A stretch of DNA of 21,891 bases from Bacteroides sp. 43_108 (GTDB lineage Bacteria; Bacteroidota; Bacteroidia; Bacteroidales; Bacteroidaceae), in NCBI GenBank assembly GCA_001915545.1, contig MNQS01000183.1, forward strand, positions 1-21,891, written 5' to 3'. A program made the position numbers and the translations under genes. Positions 1-8,226 of this stretch are shown piece after piece (positions within the stretch are counted from its first letter, which is position 1; the number at the start of each line of letters is the position of its first letter). Under the pieces are notes generated by a model that saw only the letters and a list, made by a program, of their open reading frames with translations, made no database searches and was not told the DNA's origin.

Positions 1-225
1 ATCGTCTCGACGGTACTCCGTGCCAGGGTGTACAGGGGCGGTGAAGAGATTACATCGCTCATTCCCGACGGCAATTTCCGCTGGATACGGACGAGCCGCG
101 ATACGGAGAGTGACAGGATATGGAACGCCGCACCGCGTTACGGCAGGGAGATAGAGATAACCGGCGGGGACGTGTGGCGCAAGGCCGTTTTCGATTGCGA
201 AGTGGAAATAACAAATAACCGATAA
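1..225 (+). CDS. 3' end of phage-tail/adhesin-like protein (partial)
   Basis: The reading frame is open from base 1 to a TAA at 223-225, so only the last 74 residues are present and the start lies left of the window. The segment RVYRGGEEI followed by a Trp/Arg-rich stretch and a closing F-x-C-E-V matches the end of the next gene (LYRGGEEI ... LMCEV), so the two are tandem paralogues. In that paralogue this C-terminal part looks like an immunoglobulin-like beta-sandwich. The spacing to the next start is only 6 bases, which fits one co-transcribed structural operon. The function is inferred from the tail-like neighbours on the same strand. The family itself I do not recognise. Confidence 0.6.
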   Translation: MVSTVLRARVYRGGEEITSLIPDGNFRWIRTSRDTESDRIWNAAPRYGREIEITGGDVWRKAVFDCEVEITNNR

Positions 226-231
226 TCTATT

Positions 232-1542
232 ATGGCAGTAAAAGTAGCCCGCGGGCAGGTCACCATCATCGACCAGAACGACGCGGTATCGTTGCAGGCA
301 TTCATCGGCTCCTCGCAGCCCCTGACACAGGTGTACAACAGAGACAACAATGCCTATGCCCCTTCGTGGGCGGCTTCTCCCTATCTGGTACTTACCCCTT
401 CGCTCTTCGTCAGCGGTCAGGCGGCGACCGACCAGATCACCTCGGTAGGCAATGCCGCGACGCTTACGGCAGGCGTGAAGAGCGGCTCGGCCAAGTGGTA
501 CAAGAACGGTACGGCGATCGTCTCCGGACAGGACAGCTGCACCATCGGCGCGGCATCGGCCAAGTATGCCCTTACCGTCAAAGCCAACCACATGACCGTT
601 TCCGCTCCGCAAGTGCGTTATACTTTCGAGGCGGTTTACATCGACGCCAACGGGCTGGAGATTCCGTTCCGGGCGGAGATTCAGTTCACGCAGCACCTGA
701 ACGCCGGAGCGATGATCGCCGCCGTGGCGTATGCACCCGACGGCATCGTATTCAAGAACGACGAGGTGGCGACGCTCAGGGCGCATTGCGACCTGTGGCG
801 CGGAGCCTCTATCGACACGACGAACGTCACCTACGCGTGGGGCATCAAGGATTCGGCGGTATTCGCGGGCACGACACTGACAGCTGCCGCGGCAGCCGGA
901 GCCACGACCATAACGGTCGCTTCGGTAATGAACATGGAGGCGGGAGGCAGGATAACCATAGGATCGGCACAGTACACCATTTCGGCAGTCAACGCCTCCA
1001 CGAAGGTCGTGACGCTGACCTCCGCACTGAGTGCCGCAGCCGCATCGGGAGCCGCCGTTTCGTGTCCCTACTACAACTCCATGCTGGGTGCCGGCTGGGC
1101 ATGCCTTACCTCGACCAATCCTCGGGGCGTGACGGCAGGCTGGACGACAAACGAAATCACGATTACGGCAGATGCCGTTCTCAACTTCGAGACCTTCAAG
1201 TGCGCCATCAAGGATACGGACACCTCGGCGGGCAACGCCTCGGCGAACAAGGTCGTCTGCGACATCATCTCCTTCACGGATATGTCCGACCCCATCACGG
1301 TTGATCTGGTCAGCCAGAAGGGGTTCACCATCAAGAACAACGGCAATGACGTGGATGCCAAAGCCGTGTTATACAGGGGCGGTGAGGAAATCGACACGGG
1401 CGGGACAGCTTATACCTATACATGGAAACTGTGGAACTCTGCCGGGACTTCCGTCGTGAAGACCTACACGGGAAAATCCATCACGGTCTCGAAAGCCGAT
1501 GTGACGGGGAAAGGCGTGCTGATGTGCGAGGTATCGAAATAA
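232..1542 (+). CDS. Phage structural protein with Ig-like repeats, probable tail fibre/decoration
   Basis: The product has 436 residues and no signal peptide or membrane segment. It opens with MAVKVARGQVTII, which resembles the start of the large fibre at 13613 (MAKILIARGQATI), so the two probably share an attachment domain. Around residues 220-275 there is an Ala/Thr-rich block (AAAGATTITVASV...GGRITIG...ALSAAAASGAAV) of a kind common in phage virion proteins. The last ~80 residues form an Ig-like unit (YRGGEEI...YTYTWKLW...LMCEV) shared with the preceding gene. It is the last intact + strand gene before the B12 operon, which converges on it. I infer a tail-tip or fibre-associated role. A secreted adhesin is less likely because no export signal is visible. 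Confidence 0.65.
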   Translation: MAVKVARGQVTIIDQNDAVSLQAFIGSSQPLTQVYNRDNNAYAPSWAASPYLVLTPSLFVSGQAATDQITSVGNAATLTAGVKSGSAKWYKNGTAIVSGQDSCTIGAASAKYALTVKANHMTVSAPQVRYTFEAVYIDANGLEIPFRAEIQFTQHLNAGAMIAAVAYAPDGIVFKNDEVATLRAHCDLWRGASIDTTNVTYAWGIKDSAVFAGTTLTAAAAAGATTITVASVMNMEAGGRITIGSAQYTISAVNASTKVVTLTSALSAAAASGAAVSCPYYNSMLGAGWACLTSTNPRGVTAGWTTNEITITADAVLNFETFKCAIKDTDTSAGNASANKVVCDIISFTDMSDPITVDLVSQKGFTIKNNGNDVDAKAVLYRGGEEIDTGGTAYTYTWKLWNSAGTSVVKTYTGKSITVSKADVTGKGVLMCEVSK

Positions 1543-1547
1543 ACGAC

Positions 1548-1607
1548 ATGTCTTACAACGAATACGAGGGTGCCAAATACTTTTTGGGACACCCTCATTG
1601 CGTCTGA
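1548..1607 (+). pseudogene. Possible truncated start of the next tail gene
   Basis: An ATG five bases after the stop of the preceding gene opens a 19-codon frame (MSYNEYEGAKYFLGHPHCV) that ends in TGA. The spacing copies the 6-base gap between the two upstream paralogues, so this may be the 5' stub of a tail gene cut off where the B12 operon joins. It overlaps the inverted repeat at 1566-1596. The frame is short enough to be chance, and nothing in the peptide is recognisable. Confidence 0.2.
1566..1596. terminator. Hairpin between convergent genes, possible bidirectional terminator
   Basis: GAGGGTG at 1566-1572 pairs with CACCCTC at 1590-1596, and CCAAA pairs inside with TTTGG, giving about 12 base pairs with a 2-base bulge and a short loop. 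It lies between the convergent ends of the + strand tail gene (1542) and the - strand btuD (1628), where a two-way terminator is expected. No U-run follows on either strand, so termination is not certain. The symmetric ends could instead be the remnant of a small mobile-element terminus. Confidence 0.4.
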
Positions 1608-1627
1608 CGTGTTTCCCGACAGGAAAG

Positions 1628-2392
1628 TCAGTCTCTTGGCATGGATTTCACGATCCCGCTCACGGGGTCGAATTGTACGGCGGCATTGTTGAACAGCCGC
1701 TCGATATGCCCGCTGCGGATCATTTCGGAGGTCGGCAGACAGTGAAGGACGGGCGTATCGATAAGGGCTATTCTGTCACTCAGCGAGAGGGCTATATCCA
1801 GTTCGTGAGTGGAGAACAGAATGCATTTGCCCTCAGCATGCGCTAACCGTGCGAGCAGGGAACACAATTCGTAACGGTTGGGCATGTCAAGAAACGAGGT
1901 CGGCTCGTCCAACAGGATGACGGGCGTTTCCTGAGCCAGAGCACGGGCTATCATAATGCGCTGGCATTCACCGTCCGACATCTTATCCATCGTGCGGCCG
2001 GCATACGCCTCCATTCCGACCGAAGAGAGCGACCGCATGACGATTTCCCTATCTTGAGGCTGCATGCGGCCGATCCAGTTGGTGTAAGGGGCGCGGCCGA
2101 TAGCCACGACATCCTCGCACCGCAGGTTGGCGATGCGTGTGCGCTCGGTCGTGACAAATGCCAGTTGCCTTGCCTTCTCCGGAGTTCTCATGTTTGCGAT
2201 ACAATGTCCGTCGAGCAGGATTTTACCGCAATAATTATGATTCAGTCCGGCTATGGCACGGAGAAGTGTAGATTTCCCCGTGCCGTTCCTGCCAATAAGG
2301 GCAGTCAGCTGTCCTCTTTTGAAAGAGGCATCGACCTTATCGAGAAGCCTCTTCTCTGCGTAGCCTATGGAAAAATCGCACAGTTCTATCAT
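1628..2392 (-). CDS. btuD: Cobalamin ABC transporter ATP-binding protein BtuD
   Basis: This 254-residue ATPase powers import of vitamin B12 across the inner membrane, working on the cytoplasmic face of BtuC. Visible motifs are Walker A GRNGTGKST (34-42), an ABC signature MSDGECQ (138-144), Walker B VILLDEP (158-164) with the D-loop SFLD just after, and the switch histidine in STHELD (H196). The signature is SDGE rather than SGGQ, and the usual Q-loop glutamine seems replaced (FVTTER). I believe such variants occur in Bacteroidota FecE/FepC-type ATPases, so I do not read them as inactivating. The ATG overlaps the btuC stop (ATGA), indicating coupled translation. It is the last gene of the operon. 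Substrate assignment rests on the riboswitch and btuB/btuG. By sequence alone a haem or siderophore ATPase would look similar. Confidence 0.9.
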   Translation of the reverse strand: MIELCDFSIGYAEKRLLDKVDASFKRGQLTALIGRNGTGKSTLLRAIAGLNHNYCGKILLDGHCIANMRTPEKARQLAFVTTERTRIANLRCEDVVAIGRAPYTNWIGRMQPQDREIVMRSLSSVGMEAYAGRTMDKMSDGECQRIMIARALAQETPVILLDEPTSFLDMPNRYELCSLLARLAHAEGKCILFSTHELDIALSLSDRIALIDTPVLHCLPTSEMIRSGHIERLFNNAAVQFDPVSGIVKSMPRD

Positions 2393-3369
2393 ACCGTCAT
2401 CGATTTATTGCGTAAAACCACCCATACGACTATCGGGATTCCCAGCAGTGCGGTAATGGCATTTACGGGCAAAGTGAACATTTTGGAAACGATATCGCAA
2501 AGAAGCAATACCGCCGCCCCCGAGAGAAGGGTTCCCGGCAGGAGCACGCGGTGGTCGGCCTCGCGGAAGAGCATCCGCGCGACGTGAGGCATGGCAAGAC
2601 CGATGAAGCCGATCGGGCCGCAGAAAGCCGTTACCGTGCCGGCCAGCAGCGTCGTCGAGAGAAACAGCAGACCGCGCGAACGGCGGATATTCAGTCCCAT
2701 CGTTACGGCATATTCCTCGCCGAAGAGCAGGAGGTTGAGCGGTTTGATCGTCCATACGGCCAGCAGCAACCCGACGATGACCGACGGAAGGAGGATGGCG
2801 AGCTGCGGCACCGTCACGTCGCCGAGCGACCCCATCGTCCAGATGACGAACGCCTTTAACGCCTCCTCTTTGCTCAGATATTGCAATATCTGCACGACAG
2901 CGCTCACGCCTGACGAGAACATCATACCCAAAATCAATATCACCATAATGTCCTTTATGCGGTGTCCGACGGCAGCGATTACGAGCAGCACGACGGCCGC
3001 ACCCAGCCAAGCCGCTCCGGCGATGCCTATCGACGAGCCGACGCCTGCCAGCACCACGAGCGCCACGCCGAGGCTTGCACCCGAGCTGATGCCCAGCACG
3101 TAGGGGCCGGCCAGCGGATTGCGGAACAATGTCTGCATCTGCAAGCCGCTGACCGATAGCGCCGCCCCGGCCAGCAGAGCCACAACCGCCTTTATCAGCC
3201 GTATGTTCAGTACGATTTTCGCCGTAGTCCGCGGGCAGTCGCCGCCCGTCAGGGCCGCCCATACGTCGCCGACGGGAATGCGAACCGCGCCCACAGCCAA
3301 ATCCAACAGGAAGAGGCCGACCGTAAGCACGGACAACGCGGTGAACAGGATGACGGGGCGTGAACGCAT
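2389..3369 (-). CDS. btuC: Cobalamin ABC transporter permease BtuC (FecCD family)
   Basis: The 326-residue polytopic inner-membrane protein has the usual length of the family and about ten hydrophobic segments. The FecCD hallmark RNPLAGPYVLG is at residues 83-93, and GFIGLAMPH, typical of the region that contacts the ATPase, is near 254-262. A dimer of this protein would form the B12 channel with BtuD below and BtuF above. The start codon directly abuts the btuF TAG stop, and its TGA overlaps the btuD start, so btuF, btuC and btuD are probably translated in concert. The family includes iron-siderophore permeases. The B12 call comes from the operon. Confidence 0.9.
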   Translation of the reverse strand: MRSRPVILFTALSVLTVGLFLLDLAVGAVRIPVGDVWAALTGGDCPRTTAKIVLNIRLIKAVVALLAGAALSVSGLQMQTLFRNPLAGPYVLGISSGASLGVALVVLAGVGSSIGIAGAAWLGAAVVLLVIAAVGHRIKDIMVILILGMMFSSGVSAVVQILQYLSKEEALKAFVIWTMGSLGDVTVPQLAILLPSVIVGLLLAVWTIKPLNLLLFGEEYAVTMGLNIRRSRGLLFLSTTLLAGTVTAFCGPIGFIGLAMPHVARMLFREADHRVLLPGTLLSGAAVLLLCDIVSKMFTLPVNAITALLGIPIVVWVVLRNKSMTV

Positions 3370-4509
3370 CTATTTCAGTTGTTTGTAGTATACGAAATCT
3401 TCTTCGACCAACTCGGGGTGGAATATCTTCACGAGGTCGCGCAGAAGAAGGTCGGGATTCACGACGGCCGATTCGTAGTAGTCGTTGCCTCCGGCGGCAT
3501 TGGTGCGGGCGTTGTTGTTATAGACATAGCCGTTTCGGACGCAGCGGGTATCGGCGAACTTCGGGCAGGCGGCTTTCAGTTCGTCGAGTGTGTTCGCCAT
3601 GCCGACGTTCAGCCACATATCGGCCTCCGAAGCGAGCAGGTATGCCTCCTCCAAGTCGATAGGCGTCGAAGAGTTGCCCGTGTTCTTCTTGTAGATGTAG
3701 TCGCCTCCGGCGTCGGTAATCAGCCGCACGGCATAGTTTTCCGTCGAGGGCATGAACCACGAATCGCCGTAGGGCGTATTGAGCATGACCGACGGGGCAT
3801 CGAGAACGGCACCGGACACTTTCTGTTTCAGCGCATTGTATCGGATCGGAATATCCGCGAATACCTTTTCGCCCTTCGCGCGTTTCCCGACGACCTCCGA
3901 AAGCGCCACCAGCCATTCGGCTTTGCCCAGCGGAGATTCTTCGAGATAATCGCCGACATACATGAACGGGATGCCGAGCTCCTTGAGTTTGCTCTCCATC
4001 GCACTGGCCCCGTTCACGCCGAAAAGCAGCACAAGGTCAGGGTCGAGCGACAACAGAAGTTCATAATTGATATTTCCCTCGTAACCCACGTCGCCGATGC
4101 TGTCGCGGCGTGCCTGAATGTCGGGATTGGAGATATAGTCGAGTCCCGAAACGCCGACCACACGTGCCGTCTCGCCGATGGCGTCGAGCATGGCGATATG
4201 GGTCGAGGACATCGCCACGATGCGCTGCGCATCCCCTTCGAGGACCTGCCCGTCGAAACCCTCGGGAACGGGTTCCCCGTTACGGGAGATGAACAACCGG
4301 GTGGTGACGCTATCCGCGCCCTGCCACGGATTCATGACGGAAACCAGCACGCTCTGTCTGCCGTCTGCTCTTTCAATCTTGAATCCCGAGGCATATTCGG
4401 GAGCGTAAAGCTGTTTGTTGAAATCGGCAAGTTGGGAACTCTTGCCACGACAGCCTGCAAATGCCAGCGCAAGCAGCACCATCAGGCTCAAATTCTTTAA
4501 TACTTTCAT
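3370..4509 (-). CDS. btuF: Cobalamin-binding periplasmic lipoprotein BtuF
   Basis: The 379-residue product starts with a hydrophobic signal ending in the lipobox AFAGC (Cys20), so it should be a lipoprotein facing the periplasm. From about residue 95 it follows the BtuF/FecB substrate-binding fold: QRIVAMSSTHIAML, then DYISNPDIQARRDSIGDVG, then YELLLSLDPDLVLLFG, then a long linking helix and a second lobe. It hands cobalamin to BtuC. It is much longer than E. coli BtuF because of about 75 extra residues between the lipobox and the binding domain. It sits 24 bases after btuB and immediately before btuC. Confidence 0.88.
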   Translation of the reverse strand: MKVLKNLSLMVLLALAFAGCRGKSSQLADFNKQLYAPEYASGFKIERADGRQSVLVSVMNPWQGADSVTTRLFISRNGEPVPEGFDGQVLEGDAQRIVAMSSTHIAMLDAIGETARVVGVSGLDYISNPDIQARRDSIGDVGYEGNINYELLLSLDPDLVLLFGVNGASAMESKLKELGIPFMYVGDYLEESPLGKAEWLVALSEVVGKRAKGEKVFADIPIRYNALKQKVSGAVLDAPSVMLNTPYGDSWFMPSTENYAVRLITDAGGDYIYKKNTGNSSTPIDLEEAYLLASEADMWLNVGMANTLDELKAACPKFADTRCVRNGYVYNNNARTNAAGGNDYYESAVVNPDLLLRDLVKIFHPELVEEDFVYYKQLK

Positions 4510-4533
4510 ATCATTACCTTATTTACGTTTACA

Positions 4534-6591
4534 TTATTTTCTGCTTTTCCCGAATTTCGGGGTGATGCCGATGAAGAACTCGAAGTTGATGCCGGGCATA
4601 GGACGCGACAGCACCGAGAGATAGTCCTCGTTGAACAGGTTATTGACGGCAAGTTTCAACTGTACATCCAGCGGTTTGAACGACAGCATTTTCTCCAGTG
4701 AGATATTGCTCATGAAATACCGGGGCAGGTGGCCTGTCAGCGTGTAATCGTTGCTCGACATGGTGAAACGTTCCGAGTAGTAAGCCCACTTGTAGAGGAA
4801 CGCCCACGTCCGCCATGACAGCCGTCCTGTCAGCGAGGCGGAGTGCTCCGGCACGTAAGGCAGTTGTTTTCCCACCGACTGGTCGGCGGGCGACATCTTT
4901 TCGCCCTCGTTGATGGAGGGGGTCCACGAATAGGAACCGTTCAGGTCTATCAGCCAGTCCTTTGCCGGCTGCACGGCAAGGTTGGCCTTCACTTCGACAC
5001 CGTAGGCATGGACTTTCTTCACGTTGCGCGGCGAGAAGAACCCCTTGGTCGTCGGCAGCCAGATGATCCAGTCGTCGATGTAGGAGTCGAACCAGCTTGC
5101 GCTGCCGCCCAGTTTATATACCCCCTTTTTGCCGACATCGAAACTCACTCCGGCGTCATAGCTGAAGCCGTGTTCGTTTTTAAGGTCGGGGTTGCCGCCC
5201 GGCAGAAAGTAGAGGTCGTTCAAAGTCGGAAAACGATAGTTGCGCGATACGGAGGCTTTCACCATCACGTTCCCTTTGCGCGAAATCAGTCCGTCGATGA
5301 AGAATGCCGGGATGAGCGGAGCCCATTTGTCGCCCGACATCTCCTCGCGCAAGACCAGCGACAAGCCCAACGGCTCGACAGGCTGCCATTTGGCCGATAC
5401 AGAACCGGAGAGCTCGACACGCCCCTTGTCATATCCGACGACGGCTTTGTTGCCATCCTGAAGGATGATGTTCTTGTCTTCGCTGCGCACGAGATGCTGG
5501 TACACGGATACGTTCGAGGTGAAGAACCATTTCCTGCCGGGCGAGTATTCCGCTTCCGCCTGTCCGTAGAACGTGTTTATCTTGCTCCGCGAACGGGTCA
5601 TGGAGGCCCAGTTGTCCGGCGCCACCTCACGACGGTAGTCGTAGGCCATCCACGTATGGATATAACCGCCTTTCACGCCGACTTTCCATTTCTCTTTGAT
5701 ATGGTCCCATGACAGGACACCACGAAACGTCTGCTCCCGCTGGCGGTTCTCGAAGGCGGTCTCATCGCCGTAATCGGTCGTGAGCATCGGCAGTTCCCGG
5801 TTGGAGTTGATATACCATGCGTTCAACCCGAAACGGTCGCCTTTCAGGGTGTTGTAATATACCTCCTGCAACAGGTGCAGGTCCTTGAACGAACCCGATC
5901 GGTTGCGTTCCTTGGGATGATACTGTCCGATGATGTTCTTCTCCTCGTCGTAGATATTTATCTTCTTGTCGTGGTTGGTGTACTTGTAATCGTTGGGCGA
6001 CGACGAATAGACCGCGCGGGTCGAGACCTGCCATCGGTCGCTGCCGTAGGTGAAGCGGGCGAACTCGTCGAACGTGCGGAACGACCCGATGCCCTGCACG
6101 TATTGGGCATGGAAGCCCTCGCCGACCTGCGGCGTAGTACCGAGTTTGACAAGTCCGCCGAGTCCGCCGCCCGTTTCATTCACCGACGACGTGCCATGAA
6201 GCAGCGAGGCCTGATCTATGAAGTAGGACGGTATGGTGGAAAAGTCGGTCATACCCAGCATGGGATTGTTGATGCGCATGCCGTTCCACGTCACCTGCGT
6301 GTGGCTGGGCGACGTGCCGCGGAAAGCAACGGTGGAGAGCGTGGCGCGTCCGTAACTCTTGACGAACACGGACGAATTGAACGTCAGAATGTCGGCCATC
6401 GATAAGGCAATGTTCTCTTTCAGTGCGAGCGAGTCGAACTTCGTCTTCTGCACGCCGATTTCTTTCATCGGGCGTTTGCCCCACACCGTGACCTCGTCTA
6501 TCTGGTGGATGCGTCGTGTGATTCCCTGCGCGGACAATACGGACGGACAGACGAGCAGTAGCGAGAAAAGTATGTATTTCGTATAAATCAT
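4534..6591 (-). CDS. btuB: TonB-dependent cobalamin outer-membrane transporter BtuB
   Basis: The 685-residue protein has a signal peptide (cleavage near SAQG, residue ~22), a TonB-box-like segment IDEVTVW (31-37), a plug domain with typical wording (TVAFRGTSPSHTQVTWNGMRINNPMLG, then LLHGTSSVNETGGGLGGLVKL), and a long beta-barrel with RNYRFPTLNDLYFLPGGNPDLKNE-like wording. It imports cobamides across the outer membrane using TonB-ExbBD energy. Its partner BtuG is two genes upstream, matching Bacteroides loci where BtuG lids BtuB. The ATG overlaps the stop of the Y1 protein (ATGA), so its translation probably depends on that small gene being read. Confidence 0.9.
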   Translation of the reverse strand: MIYTKYILFSLLLVCPSVLSAQGITRRIHQIDEVTVWGKRPMKEIGVQKTKFDSLALKENIALSMADILTFNSSVFVKSYGRATLSTVAFRGTSPSHTQVTWNGMRINNPMLGMTDFSTIPSYFIDQASLLHGTSSVNETGGGLGGLVKLGTTPQVGEGFHAQYVQGIGSFRTFDEFARFTYGSDRWQVSTRAVYSSSPNDYKYTNHDKKINIYDEEKNIIGQYHPKERNRSGSFKDLHLLQEVYYNTLKGDRFGLNAWYINSNRELPMLTTDYGDETAFENRQREQTFRGVLSWDHIKEKWKVGVKGGYIHTWMAYDYRREVAPDNWASMTRSRSKINTFYGQAEAEYSPGRKWFFTSNVSVYQHLVRSEDKNIILQDGNKAVVGYDKGRVELSGSVSAKWQPVEPLGLSLVLREEMSGDKWAPLIPAFFIDGLISRKGNVMVKASVSRNYRFPTLNDLYFLPGGNPDLKNEHGFSYDAGVSFDVGKKGVYKLGGSASWFDSYIDDWIIWLPTTKGFFSPRNVKKVHAYGVEVKANLAVQPAKDWLIDLNGSYSWTPSINEGEKMSPADQSVGKQLPYVPEHSASLTGRLSWRTWAFLYKWAYYSERFTMSSNDYTLTGHLPRYFMSNISLEKMLSFKPLDVQLKLAVNNLFNEDYLSVLSRPMPGINFEFFIGITPKFGKSRK

Positions 6592-7085
6592 TTGATTCCG
6601 TTTTTAGGGTGGGTATTCGCGGAAAAATGTACCGTGGAGGATGCCGGCACGGACGTTTGATGCGGGTCGAACCCATTCTCTTCAAGCAGTTGTCCGTATT
6701 CTTCCTCGAACGAGATCTCCTGATGGATTGTATGCTGCTCCTCGATGTGCCGTCTGAGCCGGTGAAGGTCGCTGAACGACACGCTGAACGAGTCGAATCC
6801 GGCAGCCCAACCGGAGAAGTCGGCATATTCCGGGGTTTTCTGGTATACCGTTCCCGTGGCGCCTTTCACCTTGTTCACGATCTTGCTGAAATCCCCGGAA
6901 TTCGGAATCTCGACAAGTACATGCACGTGGTTGAGAAAGGCATTGGCGGCATGTACGCGGCAACCTTTCCCTGTAAAAATCCGTGTCATCCGCTCGAGCA
7001 TCAATCCTTTTCCCGTTGTCGGAATCGTCATCTTGCGTCCTTTGGTAACGAAGATGAGATGGTATAGGTGTCGTATCCTGCCCAT
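6588..7085 (-). CDS. Y1/IS200-type HUH protein lacking the catalytic Tyr, embedded in the B12 operon
   Basis: The 165-residue product has the IS200/IS605 TnpA (REP-type Y1 transposase) fold signature: an opening beta-strand IRHLYHLIFVTKGRKMTIP and the metal-binding HUH pair NHVHVLVEIP (H53, H55). The catalytic helix, normally Y-I-x-x-Q, here reads RRHIEEQ, so the Tyr nucleophile position is His113 (codon CAC at 6749-6747, one base from TAC). I chose the start at 7085 because it gives a TGATG overlap with the btuG stop. An ATG four codons upstream (7097) is possible. The 3' end overlaps btuB as ATGA. No transposon ends or second gene (tnpB) are visible. It may bind nucleic acid without cutting. 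Family call strong, function unknown. Confidence 0.8.
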   Translation of the reverse strand: MGRIRHLYHLIFVTKGRKMTIPTTGKGLMLERMTRIFTGKGCRVHAANAFLNHVHVLVEIPNSGDFSKIVNKVKGATGTVYQKTPEYADFSGWAAGFDSFSVSFSDLHRLRRHIEEQHTIHQEISFEEEYGQLLEENGFDPHQTSVPASSTVHFSANTHPKNGIK

Positions 7086-8155
7086 CACTTCCAACAAAAT
7101 GCGCCGGGGATTATCCCGACATAGAATTCATCGATCAGTTCACCTTCGGACGAGTAGCGGTAGACAATGCCCTGCTGCTGGTAGTCGATGGCATCGGCCA
7201 CGTAGACATCGCCACGCACGGGGTCGACGGTCAGGCCGTAATAAATCGTACCGCTGTATTCGAGGAACGGGCGCACGGGAACACGTTCCGCATCCACGTC
7301 CATCGACCATATGTCCTTGTTGATCCAGTAGAGCTTGTCGCCCGTACCGTTGAGCTGCACCTCCGAAGGCCAGTCGCCCATCTTGAACTTGAACTGCTTC
7401 TCTACGGTGAACGTCTCGGCATCGATGCGGTAGAGAGACGGGGCTTCGTAGCCGTAGGGCGAACCCTCGTACCCACCGTCGGTGATCGTCCACATCTTGT
7501 GGTTCTTGTCCATTACCAGCGAGGTGGGCTGGATGCCGACTTTCAGTTCTTCTACCACCTGATCCGTTTCGGTATCGATCTTGATGATGCGGTTTTGGTA
7601 CGACCAGCAGTTGCAATAGACATATTTGCCATACTGCACCATCTGCTCCGTGGAGCCGCTTTCCATCGTCATGTCCGGCACCTGGATGTAACCGGTGATT
7701 TCATATTTCTTGGGGTTGATGATGAAGATGCGGTTGTCCCACAATTGGGTGACATAGGCTTTCTCGTCGCTGAGGAAATGGATATAGCGCGGCGAAGTCA
7801 GGTTCGTGATACGGCCCACCTCTTTGAACGTATTGAGGTCGATGGCGAAAATCACGTGGGAATTGTTCACCACGACCCAGCCCTTATTGTCGTGGATGCA
7901 CATCGATTGCGCCACGTCGCCCAGCTTCATGCCGTTGGCACGGAAGAACACTTCATTCTGCACCTGTTGGGTTTCGGGGTCGTAGTACGACAACGTGGCA
8001 TTGCCGTACTGGAAGTTGCCCTCGTTGGTGATGAACAACCCGGCTCCGGTAGCGTTGAAATCTTCCACCGCATCTCCGTAGTCCCACTCCATGCAGCCCG
8101 CCAGCAACAGCGGCAACCCGCATAGAAGAATGATATGTCGTATCAGATGTTTCAT
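7085..8155 (-). CDS. btuG: Surface cobalamin-binding lipoprotein BtuG (beta-propeller)
   Basis: The 356-residue protein has a lipoprotein signal ending LLLAGC (Cys21), followed by acidic residues (MEWDYGDAVED) that resemble the Bacteroidota surface-export signal. The body is a YncE/DUF5074-like seven-bladed beta-propeller, with repeats such as GLFITNEGNFQYGNATLSYY, GWVVVNNSHVIFAIDL and KAYVTQLWDNRIFIINP, and it ends in VGIIPGAFCWK. In Bacteroides, BtuG binds B12 with very high affinity and forms a stable lid complex on BtuB. Length, family and placement near btuB fit that role. The stop shares bases with the start of the Y1 protein gene. A 71-base gap with a hairpin separates it from the upstream gene. 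Confidence 0.88.
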   Translation of the reverse strand: MKHLIRHIILLCGLPLLLAGCMEWDYGDAVEDFNATGAGLFITNEGNFQYGNATLSYYDPETQQVQNEVFFRANGMKLGDVAQSMCIHDNKGWVVVNNSHVIFAIDLNTFKEVGRITNLTSPRYIHFLSDEKAYVTQLWDNRIFIINPKKYEITGYIQVPDMTMESGSTEQMVQYGKYVYCNCWSYQNRIIKIDTETDQVVEELKVGIQPTSLVMDKNHKMWTITDGGYEGSPYGYEAPSLYRIDAETFTVEKQFKFKMGDWPSEVQLNGTGDKLYWINKDIWSMDVDAERVPVRPFLEYSGTIYYGLTVDPVRGDVYVADAIDYQQQGIVYRYSSEGELIDEFYVGIIPGAFCWK

Positions 8156-8170
8156 TGGCTTGTTATAAAC

Positions 8171-8209
8171 GGGAAAGAGTACCGGTCTTTCGGCCAGTAC
8201 CCTGTTCCC
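8171..8209 (-). other. Long imperfect hairpin in the leader of btuG
   Basis: On the - strand, GGGAA pairs with TTCCC at the base, and GGGTACTGG pairs with CCGGTACTC above (two G-U wobbles), with the loop CCGAAAGA. It fills much of the 71-base gap between the LRR lipoprotein gene and btuG. No good U-run follows, so a processing, stability or partial attenuation element is more likely than a strong terminator. It also lies at the switch from AT-rich to GC-rich coding sequence. Confidence 0.45.
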
Positions 8210-8226
8210 TTGTAAAATAATGGGTG

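Noticed and set aside
1612..1626. TTTCC-GGAAA hairpin just after btuD as the operon terminator
   Set aside because: Only five base pairs and no U-run. The larger hairpin at 1566-1596 is the better candidate.
1628..4509. Iron-siderophore or haem ABC importer
   Set aside because: The family motifs alone would allow it, but the riboswitch, btuB and btuG in one operon make cobalamin the substrate.
6588..7097. Active IS200-type insertion sequence
   Set aside because: No terminal hairpin ends or tnpB are seen, both ends overlap operon genes, and the catalytic Tyr seems missing. It is better described as an operon gene.
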